63,090 bases of DNA from Phyllobacterium trifolii (GCF_014192095.1 NZ_JACHXN010000029.1:1-63090), one strand, 5' to 3'; positions 18,350-28,105 are shown, counted from the first letter of the stretch. Notes: generated by a model from the letters alone, not told the origin. Numbers and translations: made by a program.

Positions 18350-20452
18350 ATGCAAACTGCAAGAGCAGGGACAAATGGTCAGGATCTCGATGAGGAGATC
18401 ATCGAGGGTTTACCCGCGGGTTTCGGTGATGGTTTATCAGGACAGATTGCCTTCGGCATCGCGATCGCGTTTTCGCTGTTTCAACTTTACATCGCCGCGT
18501 ATGGGTCTTTGCCAAGCCAGGTTCAACGGGCCATGCATGTGGGTTTCCTTTTGCTGCTCGGCTTTGCCTTGCTTGGCAACTTGCGGGCTAGGACCCTTTG
18601 GGGGAAATGGGTCTTCTGGCTTCTAGGCATCGCGGGGTTTTGCACCGGGCTTTACAACTGGATTTTCTACGTATCACTCATTCAGCGCAGTGGCTTTCTC
18701 AATTCTGTTGATCTTGCAGTCGGCACTGTACTCCTTATCCTTGTCTTCGAAGGAGCCCGCCGCCTGATGGGTTTGCCACTGGCGATCATCGCAGGTGTAT
18801 TCCTGCTCTATTGTTTCACGGGCCAGTATCTGCCTGATCCATTTGTTCATCGCGGATACTCGTTTGAACAGATCATTGATACGTTTGCCTTTGGGACGGA
18901 AGGTATCTACGGAACGCCTATCTATGTTTCGGCAGCCTATATTTTTATCTTCGTCGTTTTCGCTGCATTTCTTGAACGTGCCGGGATGATTGCACTTTTC
19001 AACGACTTCGCACTCGGACTGGTTGGCGGGGTACGGGGCGGACCCGCACAAGTCTGCATTCTTTCTTCTGCCCTCATGGGCACAATCTCAGGTTCGGGCG
19101 TTGCAAACGTGGTCGCAAGCGGGCAATTCACCATCCCCCTGATGAAGAGATTTGGCTTTCGCGCCGCCTTTGCAGGCGGCGTTGAAGCGACCTCTTCCAT
19201 GGGTGGTCAGATCATGCCGCCCGTAATGGGTGCTGTTGCATTCATCATGGCTGAAACGTTGAATGTCCCCTACGCCGACATTGTGAAGGCAGCGTTCATC
19301 CCTGCGGTTCTTTATTTCGGTGCCTGCTTCTGGATGGTTTACCTCGAGTCAGGCAAAGCGGGCCTGAAGGGCATGGACAAGGCCAGCCTTCCCAATCCAT
19401 GGAAAGCAGTTCGCCAGCACTGGCCTCTTGTCTTGCCTCTTGCAGCTTTGATCTACCTGTTGTTTGCCGGATATACGCCGATTTTCGCCGGGACGATGGG
19501 ACTGGCGCTGACGATTGTCCTCATCCTCGGCACGCCGCTGGCTGCACAAATTGGTCCGATGGCCTTTCGGATTGTCTTCTGGATCGCTCTCGGTCTTGCA
19601 TCTGCAGCGTTCGTCAGATTCGGCGTGAACGTTTTGGCGTGGGTGATTGGTGGTCTCATTTTTGCCTGTCTTCTCTTCAAGGGTGGACGCGAAACCTTGA
19701 TTGTCTGCCGTGATTCACTTGCGGAAGGCGCGAAGAACGCCCTGCCGGTCGGGATCGCCTGCGCGATCGTCGGTGTTGTTATTGGCACACTGACGCTCAC
19801 CGGCATTGCCTCTACCTTCATTGGCGCAATTATAGACATTGGGCGAGATAACCTGTTTCTGTCATTGGTCCTTACGATGATAACCTGTCTTGTCCTTGGT
19901 ATGGGAATTCCGACTATTCCCAATTACATCATTACCTCCTCTCTCGCGGGTCCTGCCCTGCTCGAATTAGGCGTGCCGTTGCTCGTCAGTCATATGTTCG
20001 TATTTTATTTCGGCATCATGGCCGACCTTACGCCACCAGTGGCGCTCGCGGCATTTGCAGCCGCCCCGATGGCTAAGGTTTCGGGAATGAAGATCGCAGT
20101 GCAGGCGACGAAACTAGCCATCGCAGGATTTATCGTGCCATTCATGGCGGTCTATACACCGGCACTCATGCTACAGGATCCCGGTCCCATGGCTGCTATC
20201 ATTGGGTATCCCGGCGAAGTGGCATACATCTTCGTCAAGGCATGCCTCGGTATCGCCCTGTTTGGATCGGCCGTGGTTGGATTTCTGATCACACGCATGA
20301 TGCTATGGGAACGTTGCATCGCATTGACTTCAGCGGCGTTATTGGTGCTCGCAGAACCGTTGACGGATGAAGTTGGCTGGGCCCTCGCCGTTCTTTTCAT
20401 TGGGCAGCACTTGTGGCGGGCGCGCAAAGCAAAATCAGTACCCGTCGCATGA
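18350..20452 (+). CDS. TAXI-type TRAP transporter, fused permease (second system)
   Basis: Fused DctQ-DctM permease of 700 aa. ATG 18350 with GGGAG upstream is preferred to the earlier in-frame TTG at 18308, which lies inside the spacer hairpin region. The DctM part contains SSALMGTISGSGVANVVASG, SSMGGQIMPPVMGAVAFIMA and the second-repeat motif LGMGIPTIPNYIITSSLAGP. It has the same domain layout as the permease at 5910 but differs along its length. Its stop codon overlaps the start of the DUF1850 gene by 4 bases (ATGA). Confidence 0.93.
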   Translation: MQTARAGTNGQDLDEEIIEGLPAGFGDGLSGQIAFGIAIAFSLFQLYIAAYGSLPSQVQRAMHVGFLLLLGFALLGNLRARTLWGKWVFWLLGIAGFCTGLYNWIFYVSLIQRSGFLNSVDLAVGTVLLILVFEGARRLMGLPLAIIAGVFLLYCFTGQYLPDPFVHRGYSFEQIIDTFAFGTEGIYGTPIYVSAAYIFIFVVFAAFLERAGMIALFNDFALGLVGGVRGGPAQVCILSSALMGTISGSGVANVVASGQFTIPLMKRFGFRAAFAGGVEATSSMGGQIMPPVMGAVAFIMAETLNVPYADIVKAAFIPAVLYFGACFWMVYLESGKAGLKGMDKASLPNPWKAVRQHWPLVLPLAALIYLLFAGYTPIFAGTMGLALTIVLILGTPLAAQIGPMAFRIVFWIALGLASAAFVRFGVNVLAWVIGGLIFACLLFKGGRETLIVCRDSLAEGAKNALPVGIACAIVGVVIGTLTLTGIASTFIGAIIDIGRDNLFLSLVLTMITCLVLGMGIPTIPNYIITSSLAGPALLELGVPLLVSHMFVFYFGIMADLTPPVALAAFAAAPMAKVSGMKIAVQATKLAIAGFIVPFMAVYTPALMLQDPGPMAAIIGYPGEVAYIFVKACLGIALFGSAVVGFLITRMMLWERCIALTSAALLVLAEPLTDEVGWALAVLFIGQHLWRARKAKSVPVA

Positions 20453-20811
20453 GTACTTGTCTCATAGTCGCCGGTAAAACTATAATGGCAGCCGCTTTCT
20501 CGCTATCCTGGACGCATTCTGTCGAGCGGACGCGCTGGGAGGAAAGCTGGCATGTCAAATCGGATGGAATGCAAATTGTTGAAGCGCGAGTGAAAGGTTC
20601 CGGAGCTGGCATCGATCCCCCGGACGGGTCGGTGTTGAAAAATGATTGGTGGACGTTCCACCCGAAAGTACCGTCTCAGAAACGACTGGTCCTTGCTTCT
20701 TCCGGAGCGACAGGCGGTGGATGGAGGTTCTGTACCGAGAGCGGCTGCAAGTTTTTAGGCGCGGCGGCTGGTCCTCCAACGATCATTCAAATTTGCGAGA
20801 TTCAGAAGTGA
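20449..20811 (+). CDS. DUF1850 protein, TAXI-TRAP accessory
   Basis: A 120-aa protein starting in the ATGA overlap with the permease stop, so it is translationally coupled. The hydrophobic start (TIMAAAFSLSWTHSVERTRW) and the conserved run VEARVKGSGAGIDPPDG then WWTFHP identify DUF1850, a family found almost only beside TAXI-TRAP fused permeases. It is probably exported or membrane-anchored and may help assembly or gating, but its role has not been established. A Cys pair near the end (FCTESGCKF) could form a disulfide. The first TAXI system in this window lacks such a partner. Confidence 0.85.
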   Translation: MSTCLIVAGKTIMAAAFSLSWTHSVERTRWEESWHVKSDGMQIVEARVKGSGAGIDPPDGSVLKNDWWTFHPKVPSQKRLVLASSGATGGGWRFCTESGCKFLGAAAGPPTIIQICEIQK

Positions 20812-21300
20812 CCCAATCCTCGCTATACGATCACCCAAGCCGGGACTTCCAGAATTCTAGATTATATCGTTTGCGATAACAGCTCAAAACGATCCGAAGT
20901 GCAGCAGTAACGGGTGGAACTGCTGACTTCCAGAATCGTTTTGTAAACTCTTGGAAAAATGATCTTATGGACGATGCGGTTACATCCACACGTGATCTAA
21001 AAATAAGAACATTGGCAAAAGGCTTGAAGACCATCAGGTATCGGGTTCTGATGTTTTCAACGAGAAGCGTAGGCAGATTCAGATGAAATGTCAGGCAAGA
21101 TTGGCCAATCGAGGGTTGTGGATTAGAAACTCTTAAAGCTGGAGTTACAGAACGACTGGTTTGTTCTATTCGACAATTTTAATTATGGGATGACCCTCCT
21201 CGACAACGAGTTTGCGCGAAGAAAGTGGCTTGGGCCCGGCATTGTGTTTCGAAAGACTCTATCCCCCTCGTGCTCCCATGGGCGAACTGGCTTACTGACG
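20812..21300. other. Gap between DUF1850 and DUF4336 genes
   Basis: About 490 bases between the 3' ends of converging genes. The 12-mer GACTTCCAGAAT occurs twice about 80 bases apart; nothing else noteworthy was seen. Confidence 0.4.
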
Positions 21301-22044
21301 TTAGTTAAGCAGCCAATGGAAAGCGCGTTGCAATTTGTCTGTTCCATTGGTCTCATACCATCGACCGTGTGCAAGGATTACCCGCTCGGGTTTCAACGAT
21401 ATCATCGTTTCGACTGCCGCTTTTAACTGCGTTCTAGGATAGGTTAGCCGCATGTCGCGCGGCATACCGCCATGCGGCGCCTGCACGCCACCCAACCAGG
21501 TCAGCATTTGCATCCAGAGCGACCCCTGTTTGTGGGATTCGAAATTCTCGATAAGGTCCGTGAGAATGAGGGTTTGACTTGGCCGGTGAAAGAATATGAC
21601 TTCTGTCATGTAACTGCCTTTCACCGAGATGGTGCGCAGCTCGCCATCCCAAGGATAATCCTCGGCACGATCAAGATTAGAATGATCGACAGCAATATGC
21701 CCCGCTGCCTGCTCCTCTGCGCGTGGCGCAAGAAAGACTTCGGCATCATCAAATGCTTTTTTCCAATCTGGAATCCACCAATAATGGATTCGGTTGGGTG
21801 CGATAATCCATTGCACTATGCCTAACGCCTCGACTTCAGTCTTGAGGGCCGGCGTTATTGCCGTTGGTGAATGGATAAACAATTTATCATCCCCCAGCCG
21901 GACTATGGTCATTCGGGTGGGAAAGCGCATTTTAAGAAATGGCGGGCCAAACCTGATAACAGGACCGTCAACGATCCAAACATCCTCGCACACCGGTTTG
22001 ATAGTATTCAACGGCGGATAGGTATCTGTCATCTCGCTGTTCAT
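21301..22044 (-). CDS. DUF4336 domain protein (metallo-beta-lactamase-like fold)
   Basis: A 247-aa cytoplasmic protein without signal peptide or membrane helix. The layout VWIVDGPVIRFGPPFLKMRF then MTIVRLGDDKLFIHSP, a central IIAPNRIHYWWIPDWKKAF and a late VILAHGRWY is typical of DUF4336, which is related to the metallo-beta-lactamase superfamily but has a changed metal-binding motif (no HxHxDH). No enzymatic activity is established for the family. It starts at ATG 22044 and stands alone; the neighbours give no clue to function. Confidence 0.78.
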   Translation of the reverse strand: MNSEMTDTYPPLNTIKPVCEDVWIVDGPVIRFGPPFLKMRFPTRMTIVRLGDDKLFIHSPTAITPALKTEVEALGIVQWIIAPNRIHYWWIPDWKKAFDDAEVFLAPRAEEQAAGHIAVDHSNLDRAEDYPWDGELRTISVKGSYMTEVIFFHRPSQTLILTDLIENFESHKQGSLWMQMLTWLGGVQAPHGGMPRDMRLTYPRTQLKAAVETMISLKPERVILAHGRWYETNGTDKLQRAFHWLLN

Positions 22045-22232
22045 GGATCAACTATCGCAAAGGAGTTGAGGTTCCTTGCCTGACTTGCCGCCGTTCACTG
22101 AGGAGGGCATTTGGTCTTCACCCTCTCCTGAAGAACACGTCAACGAAAGCCCAAGCAAGGAGGCATGATGCGACAATGACCACGGCGTTTTCCCAGTTCA
22201 TGCAACGCCTCCCATCTGGATGTCAGCGTCGA

Positions 22233-22445
22233 CTACAACTTATCGGCAAGATCAATTCCGACGCTCAAAAAGATCGCAATTGCCACAACGGCAATTCCGA
22301 TCCGAATCGTTCTTGCATCGCGTTTCGCCAGTTCTGCTCGTGCCTTAAGCGCGTAAGGGCCATCGTCGCGAGTAGCAATTTCGATTACTTCGCCTCTCGG
22401 AAGCACACGCAAAGCGGCTTCCATCTCTGTTGAATTGCCGTCCAT
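22233..22445 (-). CDS. Small membrane protein, 70 aa
   Basis: ATG 22445 follows GGAG with 5-base spacing. The frame stays open further upstream, but without a better start. The first 45 residues are hydrophilic and charged (VLPRGEVIEIATRDDGPYAL), followed by a single C-terminal helix IRIGIAVVAIAIFLSVGID, i.e. a tail-anchored topology. No family recognised. It is the last of four small genes on this strand. Confidence 0.5.
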   Translation of the reverse strand: MDGNSTEMEAALRVLPRGEVIEIATRDDGPYALKARAELAKRDARTIRIGIAVVAIAIFLSVGIDLADKL

Positions 22446-22772
22446 TTTTCTCCGGGGGAGGACAAGGGGAATCCGCAACCTCCCTCCCAATCTGCCAAGT
22501 GCGCACGGGCAATGTGGTGAGCCTTCGCATTCGGCCAACAAGTACAATATAACAAGATTGGCATTGGCTCCACCTATGATCGGCACGACCATCCGATATT
22601 GGCAAGAGACACTTTCCCGTCGGACCGGTGAGCTGGATCGATTCGCAAGATGACCGAGACGGCAGGGCCTTTGGTGTTATCTTTCCCGAAACCGAAAGAA
22701 CAATATTGATTAAAATACAGTTATTCGCCTCTTCTCCTGCATCTCAGGTCACTCAACCACAGACCATATGCT

Positions 22773-23150
22773 TCAAATATTATCCTTCCTGCATACTCCG
22801 AAGACCTTCAAAGTTTCCAATTTCCTCGGACCGCAGTTCAAATACTTACGACATACCATCGATATGGAGGCGCGTTGATATTCTCCTGTGGCTCGGTTTA
22901 GCACGATCACTTCACCTCCTATTCCGCGCCATGCCGGCCAAAACCCTGTGATGTAGTCGTCATTTACTGACGTGATTTCGTAGGTCCGACTGCCGCGCCT
23001 GATTATTCCTTCTGCAATGTCCAGAACGAAGTCCGCGGCAACCTCGCCTCTGGAGTTCCGACACTCGAATTTGGTTGGTGCCGCATTTGCCGCCGAGCTC
23101 GATAGTAAAATGAGCAAACCGACGATACGGGCGATTGATACCACTGCCAT
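22773..23150 (-). CDS. Small secreted protein, 125 aa
   Basis: ATG 23150 opens a signal peptide (MAVVSIARIVGLLILLSSSA, cut after ANA). The mature part is beta-rich with three or four cysteines (FECRNSRGE, MVCRKYLNC, VFGVCRKD) that could form disulfides in the periplasm. A start 12 codons upstream would place charged residues before the signal. It is like many short rhizobial exported proteins of unknown role. Confidence 0.65.
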   Translation of the reverse strand: MAVVSIARIVGLLILLSSSAANAAPTKFECRNSRGEVAADFVLDIAEGIIRRGSRTYEITSVNDDYITGFWPAWRGIGGEVIVLNRATGEYQRASISMVCRKYLNCGPRKLETLKVFGVCRKDNI

Positions 23151-23282
23151 TTCTAGTTGTTCTCCGATTAGCAGCTGTGCCCGCAACAGGAGGTTGATCG
23201 CGGGCTTTTCTTTGCAATCTCATTGCGCCGAACCTCCTCATCCAAAGGCCAAAGCGACGAAACCATTCTTAGCACCGCAGTA

Positions 23283-23549
23283 TCAAAGCCCTCGCCGGCT
23301 GAAACCATAGTCGACAAAAATACCTGCCTCCCTGGCAGCATCGATAAAGGCTGCTCTTGCAGCGGCGATCGAGCAATTTCCTTTAAGCGCGTCACGGCAT
23401 GCTTGTTGCGCAATGGCATATCGATCGTCACGCTCAGATGGCCAGTAGTTGACAAGAAAATCAACGGCTTGACCGATGGAAACAATGCGGTGAGTTGTTG
23501 TGCCATCAGCCAGCAGCACCGTTATAATTGGAAATTCGGCGCCTATCAT
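23283..23549 (-). CDS. DUF982 domain protein
   Basis: An 88-aa protein with the DUF982 pattern: FPIITVLLADGTTTHRIVSI, then AVDFLVNYWPSERDDRYAIA, QACRDALKGNCS and ARAAFIDAAREAGIFVDYG. The family is confined largely to Hyphomicrobiales, often in several copies per genome, and has no known function. It is the best lineage marker in the window. ATG 23549 fits the usual family start. Confidence 0.85.
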   Translation of the reverse strand: MIGAEFPIITVLLADGTTTHRIVSIGQAVDFLVNYWPSERDDRYAIAQQACRDALKGNCSIAAARAAFIDAAREAGIFVDYGFSRRGL

Positions 23550-23609
23550 CGATCACGCGGCGCTACAACGGGGCCCAGCCACGAAGTCTTAAGCGGATTG
23601 AACACTTGG

Positions 23610-24020
23610 TCATCCTCCTGACGTAGGAGACGGCCCATTTGACGCCGATATACGATCCAATGTAGCAAGCTCTTTGGCACAAAGCGAAGCGACCCCGGGC
23701 AAACTTTTCTTCATCCCCCTCAACTTGACCCACCCGCCGTCTTCAACATATTCGCTGCGCTTCCATGTCGATAGATCCTTCAATGTAGCCAAATTACTAT
23801 CCGCATTTGCTTCTGATTTAAATTTCTCCACGCAAAGCGCTGCCGCAAGTTCCGCTCGAGCGTCCTGCGCAGCATCTTCTGCCATCCAGCTCGCTCGTCC
23901 TGCAGTAGTCCAGCCTGCAAACAGAAATCCGATTAACATTGTTCCAGCGGATGCTCCCACCATTGACCAGAGCCAAAGTTTCTTCGACGGTCGAAAATCA
24001 TTCCAGCGGTTCGGGTACAT
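23610..24020 (-). CDS. Rhizobial conserved membrane-anchored protein, 136 aa
   Basis: One N-terminal helix (LWLWSMVGASAGTMLIGFLF) precedes a periplasmic part. The pattern AEDAAQDARAELAAALCVEK, LATLKDLSTWKRSEYVEDGG and then WVKLRGM recurs in a small-protein family I recognise from rhizobia; two cysteines (ALCVEKF and ASLCAKEL) are in conserved positions. Role unknown. Together with the three genes to its left it forms a run of four short genes on the minus strand with gaps of 60-330 bases. Confidence 0.75.
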   Translation of the reverse strand: MYPNRWNDFRPSKKLWLWSMVGASAGTMLIGFLFAGWTTAGRASWMAEDAAQDARAELAAALCVEKFKSEANADSNLATLKDLSTWKRSEYVEDGGWVKLRGMKKSLPGVASLCAKELATLDRISASNGPSPTSGG

Positions 24021-24552
24021 TTGTCATTCCTCCGCAACAGCGCTCCCCGTTTGTTACATTCGGTAATATATTGAGAGTATCACGATTTGATAATCTGAAA
24101 ACCAATAAAGTCGGGATGCCCTTAGTTGCATGTCAACCGGAATATCGGTTTTCAACTACACCTGATCGACGAGAGCAATCGCGCTGGCGCGAAGTCCAAG
24201 CGGAACCGCAACTCAATTGGCCTCCTGCTGGGAAGGATACTGACGGTCGGCGCCAGTCGGTGCGTGGAACGAAACGCGAATTTGGCCATTGTTGAACTGG
24301 CCCCACACGCCGATAAGCTTAAACAAAGCGAACAGGCTCGTCCCATCTGTGCGAAATCTTCAACCACAGGGATCACTAAGGTTATGCACAACTGTCGGGC
24401 GGGCCGCATCAACTTGAGGCTCCTGCGGCCTTCGGCATGCAACCCATAGCACGCGAATCCGCCCCCCTTCTGTTCGCGTCGGGAACCGCTTGACCTGACG
24501 CTGCAAATGGGAGGAAGCTATCCGAAAGAACAAACGTGGGGGAAATTGCCTA
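24021..24552. other. Gap upstream of the diguanylate cyclase
   Basis: About 530 bases. Overlapping frames exist on both strands; one plus-strand frame near 24170-24320 vaguely resembles a PilZ-type beta pattern but lacks the RxxxR...DxSxxG motif. No gene supported. Confidence 0.4.
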
Positions 24553-25977
24553 ATGACTTTGGCAATTTTTGAAGCTCGGGCGGCGTACATTAAGAAAATT
24601 CGTGGCGGCCTAATACTCGGTGTAGTCGTATTTGCGGCCTCGATGTTGGGCATTCTGACGCGAGTAGAAGGTTCGTTCGCGGCATTCTGGCCAGCAAACC
24701 CCATCGTTCTTGGTATAATGATACGCTTTCCGCAGCTTAGCTCGCTGCGCACCTGGATTGCTGCGTTTGCCGGATACATGGCCGCTGATCTTTTGGCCGG
24801 AGGTAGCTATACCGTTGCGCTATGGCTTTCCTGCGCCAACCTTGTGGGAGTACTGGTAGGCTTTTTGCTGTTTCAACGACTTCCGGACACCGACAGGTCA
24901 CTCAAAAGGCCACTCTCCATCGTTTGGCTGTTCACAATCTGTCTCATTAGCGCGGCCGTATCAGCCCTCGCTGGTGCAGGAGTAGGACATGCCATGCTCG
25001 GACGGCATTTCACAGCTGGACTTGCGTTTTGGTTTACCACCGAGCTGGTCAACAGCATCATTCTGCTACCGGTTATCCTAACCACGCCTACGGCAAAGCG
25101 CACACTGCTCCATATAACTGAGCTCACCAAAACGCGCTGGGACGCGAAGACCTTTTTGCCTGTCCTTGCTTTATTGGGTCTGATGTGCACAAGCATGATG
25201 GTGGGACGTCCGGGATCCTTCGCCTATCCCATTCCAGCGCTTCTTTGGTGTGCCATGACGTACGGCCTGTTCGCCACGACGATTCTAACGCTGTGCTTCT
25301 CTATATGGGCAATATCCGCCATCTCGGCAGGTATTCTTCCATTCCTTATGGGCGATGACCCTCTGATGTCGATGATGTCGCAACGACTAGCCATTGCCCT
25401 CATAGCCTTGGGACCTCTGACGGTGGCCAGCATAAATACGATGAAGGATGAATTGCTCAGGCGTCTTGAGTATAGCGTGAACCATGATTTTTTGACGCAG
25501 GCGCTCTCGCGAGGTGCCCTTATGAAGTCCGCGAATGATTTGTTGGCGAGAAACGACGAAACGAATGGGTTCTTCTGCGTTCTGATGCTGGACATTGATA
25601 ATTTCAAGGCGATTAATGACAAATACGGCCATGCCGCAGGCGACTGTGTACTCGTCGCGTTTTCCGATGTTGTAGCTGGAGAACTGGGCAGCGACGACCT
25701 GTTTGGAAGACTTGGTGGTGAAGAGTTCAAACTGGTATTCACGACGCACAATCCAGGCGACGCTAAAATGGCTGCCGAGAATATCCGCAGCAAAACCGAG
25801 ACGCTGATACTTCGAACCGGTGATGGCACGATACCAAACATCACTGTGAGTGGAGGCTTGGTGATTCGGCTGCCGATGTGCCGTGAACCGCTGGATAATC
25901 TCTTTGCTATTGCTGATAAGTGTCTCTACCAGGCAAAATCGGCTGGTAAGAACAGGATTGTTACATCACCTTCCTAG
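24553..25977 (+). CDS. MASE1-GGDEF diguanylate cyclase
   Basis: Inner-membrane enzyme of 474 aa that should make c-di-GMP from two GTP. Residues ~15-300 form a MASE1 sensor of about eight helices (FAAFWPANPIVLGIMIRFPQ near residue 38 is the MASE1 signature). The GGDEF domain follows at ~310-470: HDFLTQALSRGAL, MLDIDNFKAINDKYGHAAGD and the active site RLGGEEF. The allosteric inhibitory RxxD site is missing: the spot is occupied by GSDD, so product inhibition is probably weak or absent. No EAL domain is present. It runs toward the ClC gene and their ends overlap by 4 bases. Confidence 0.92.
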   Translation: MTLAIFEARAAYIKKIRGGLILGVVVFAASMLGILTRVEGSFAAFWPANPIVLGIMIRFPQLSSLRTWIAAFAGYMAADLLAGGSYTVALWLSCANLVGVLVGFLLFQRLPDTDRSLKRPLSIVWLFTICLISAAVSALAGAGVGHAMLGRHFTAGLAFWFTTELVNSIILLPVILTTPTAKRTLLHITELTKTRWDAKTFLPVLALLGLMCTSMMVGRPGSFAYPIPALLWCAMTYGLFATTILTLCFSIWAISAISAGILPFLMGDDPLMSMMSQRLAIALIALGPLTVASINTMKDELLRRLEYSVNHDFLTQALSRGALMKSANDLLARNDETNGFFCVLMLDIDNFKAINDKYGHAAGDCVLVAFSDVVAGELGSDDLFGRLGGEEFKLVFTTHNPGDAKMAAENIRSKTETLILRTGDGTIPNITVSGGLVIRLPMCREPLDNLFAIADKCLYQAKSAGKNRIVTSPS

Positions 25978-27317
25978 CCCGCCGACGCCATTTCGGCCCG
26001 CTTGCGCCGGATCGCATCGGCAATAAACACACGCGACAGTGAATGGTAGAGCGGTTCATGCGAGATGATGCGGGCCGTGCCGTAGCCGAGCATTGCCGTA
26101 CACATTAGTGCGATCACGCTGTTGTGACTACCTGTCATTTCCAGAATGATGACGAAAGCTGTCATTGGTGCCTGGACCACACCCGCGAAATATCCGGCCA
26201 TGCCAAGAATCGCAGCAAGTCCAATATTGCTGCCAATCAGCTGGCCGACGGCGCTGCCGAAGCCCGCCCCCACCGAAAGCGACGGAGCGAAGATGCCGCC
26301 GGGAATGCCAGAAATCATTGAAAGGAACCCGGCCAATAGTTTTTCAAGGAAAAAATACCAGGGCAGAGCGTTGCCTTCGACAGCGCCACGAGCTTGCTCA
26401 TATCCTGTCCCAAATGTCATGCCGCCAGAGACGATACCGATGACCGCAACCGCAAAACCACAGATCGCCGCCAGCAGCACCATCCGTGACAGCGGGGCGA
26501 AAGCAGCCCAACGCCTGATACGGCGCGATGCCCTGAGAGCACCAGCACTAAAGCACGCGCCGAACGCACCGCCGCCGACACCGCACAGGATCACCAGCAA
26601 CCAGTCCGAAAAGCTTGTCGTGGCGGCGGCCAACTCCCCGAAATAGGTGTAGTTGCCGACAAATCCAATAGCGGCAAGTCCCGAAAGAATCACCGCCGTC
26701 AGAACCAGCCCATTGGCACGCGACTCGTATGATTTCCCCATTTCCTCTATGGCAAAAACAATGCCAGCGAGCGGCGTGTTGAAGGCGGCGGCAATGCCTG
26801 CTGCCGATCCCGCTAGAATAAGACCGCGCGCGTGAGCCATGCCACCCCAGCGCGCTGCTTGTAGCATCACCGATGCACCGACCTGGACGGTCGGGCCTTC
26901 ACGTCCAATTGAGGCGCCGGACAAGAGACCCATGACCGTCAGCAGGATTTTGCCTGCGACCATCTTTAAGGAAAGAAGCCGGAATCGATCGTCATCATCT
27001 GTCAGATAACGGGCAGCAATGGCCTGGGGAATGCCGCTGCCTTGGGAATTAGGAAAAAACCGCAAAGCCATATAGGCGCAGATGACAAAGCCCATAGGCG
27101 TGATCGCCAGTGGCAGGTACGTGGTCCATCCACCACTTCCCCTCGCCATTTGAAAGAGATGTTGCGCCACGTCGGCGAGCTTCGCAAAGCCGACGCTGAT
27201 AGCACCAATGGCAAGCGCACCTACCCAGAAAACCAGCCTGGGTCGCCAGACGCGTGTATTGCCCCACATCGCCTGGGAGCGGCGCAAGACAGAATTTTGG
27301 CGGTGAATCGGGCGCAC
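25974..27317 (-). CDS. ClC family chloride channel/antiporter
   Basis: A 447-aa integral membrane protein with the three ClC selectivity motifs: GSGIPQA near residue 92, GREGPTVQVGA near 137 (with the gating glutamate) and GGIFAPSLSVGAGFGSAVG near 340. Bacterial members are often 2 Cl-/1 H+ exchangers; I cannot tell channel from exchanger. No C-terminal CBS domains are present. GTG 27317 has AGAGGA upstream; ATG 27269 is an alternative. Confidence 0.92.
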   Translation of the reverse strand: MRPIHRQNSVLRRSQAMWGNTRVWRPRLVFWVGALAIGAISVGFAKLADVAQHLFQMARGSGGWTTYLPLAITPMGFVICAYMALRFFPNSQGSGIPQAIAARYLTDDDDRFRLLSLKMVAGKILLTVMGLLSGASIGREGPTVQVGASVMLQAARWGGMAHARGLILAGSAAGIAAAFNTPLAGIVFAIEEMGKSYESRANGLVLTAVILSGLAAIGFVGNYTYFGELAAATTSFSDWLLVILCGVGGGAFGACFSAGALRASRRIRRWAAFAPLSRMVLLAAICGFAVAVIGIVSGGMTFGTGYEQARGAVEGNALPWYFFLEKLLAGFLSMISGIPGGIFAPSLSVGAGFGSAVGQLIGSNIGLAAILGMAGYFAGVVQAPMTAFVIILEMTGSHNSVIALMCTAMLGYGTARIISHEPLYHSLSRVFIADAIRRKRAEMASAG

Positions 27318-27745
27318 AACGGATCCTCTATCAAGGGCGGAGTACCCGCCTGTAACCGAACTAACACGTCAAGCCTTGTGCTGCCAGAGCATGCCAACCC
27401 GAGAAGCCGTCGTGTGGGATGGCACCTTCGGCCAGTCGATGCCCGGGCGTTCAAACGTTTATAATCCTGCTGAGCGCATTCATGATCTTGCCTTCCAACA
27501 CATGAAAGCGACCGAGGCGGCATGCTGCCTGGGTTAGAAGCCACTAGAGCCGACAAATCGGATCAATAAATTGTCTGTTGATTTTGACACGCAAGACCCC
27601 TTGCAATGCTGTCAACAACATGTCGCGTCCCTTGGCGATCGTCATTTTCCCAGTTCGTCGCCAACGACGTTGATAACATAGCCTTGCTCCAAGATTTTAC
27701 ATTCGTCGATAGCGGTGAGACAATCAAACAACGAAGGAAAGGACC
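27318..27745. other. Gap between divergent clC and small secreted gene
   Basis: About 430 bases that must carry the promoters of both neighbours; no confident motif or additional gene was seen. Confidence 0.4.
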
Positions 27746-28105
27746 ATGAAAATCGCCAAGCTCATGATGGTTGTGCTGCTTGTGGTTTCGACTATCCCCG
27801 CCTATGCACAATCGGCAAGCCAGATAAAGAAATTGGCGGGTACTGGGGCGCAGATGTTGGGAGGTACGGCACGCATTGCTACCGATATATGCAAGATCGA
27901 CCAGGGGCTGATTGCTTCCTACAAAGAGCGTGCGCGAACGTCCTATGCTGCGGACATAAACTTCGAGCGCAACTGGAGCATAGGTTGGAATGATCAGCAA
28001 AATGTCGTCGATAATATTATGACGCTTAAAACCAACAATCCAGGTGAATACCGGCTTCAGAAAACTGAACTTTGCGCGGCCATCAGCGACGAAATGCAGC
28101 CATAA
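27746..28105 (+). CDS. Small secreted protein, intact member of the paralog pair
   Basis: A 119-aa exported protein. AGGAAAGGACC precedes ATG 27746; the signal peptide (MKIAKLMMVVLLVVSTIPAY, cut after AYAQS) is clear. The mature part is helical: a hydrophobic GAQMLGGTARIATDICKI followed by YKERARTSYAADINFERNW and a C-terminal Cys. Two cysteines (DICKID and LCAAIS) could bond. No family recognised. A degraded copy with about 50% residue identity lies at 2682-3038, and each copy is followed after a gap by a transporter gene (kup there, sulP here). Confidence 0.75.
   Translation: MKIAKLMMVVLLVVSTIPAYAQSASQIKKLAGTGAQMLGGTARIATDICKIDQGLIASYKERARTSYAADINFERNWSIGWNDQQNVVDNIMTLKTNNPGEYRLQKTELCAAISDEMQP

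Noticed and set aside
24152..24442. Possible PilZ or other small gene upstream of the diguanylate cyclase
   Set aside because: Neither strand shows the RxxxR...DxSxxG motif or another family signature.
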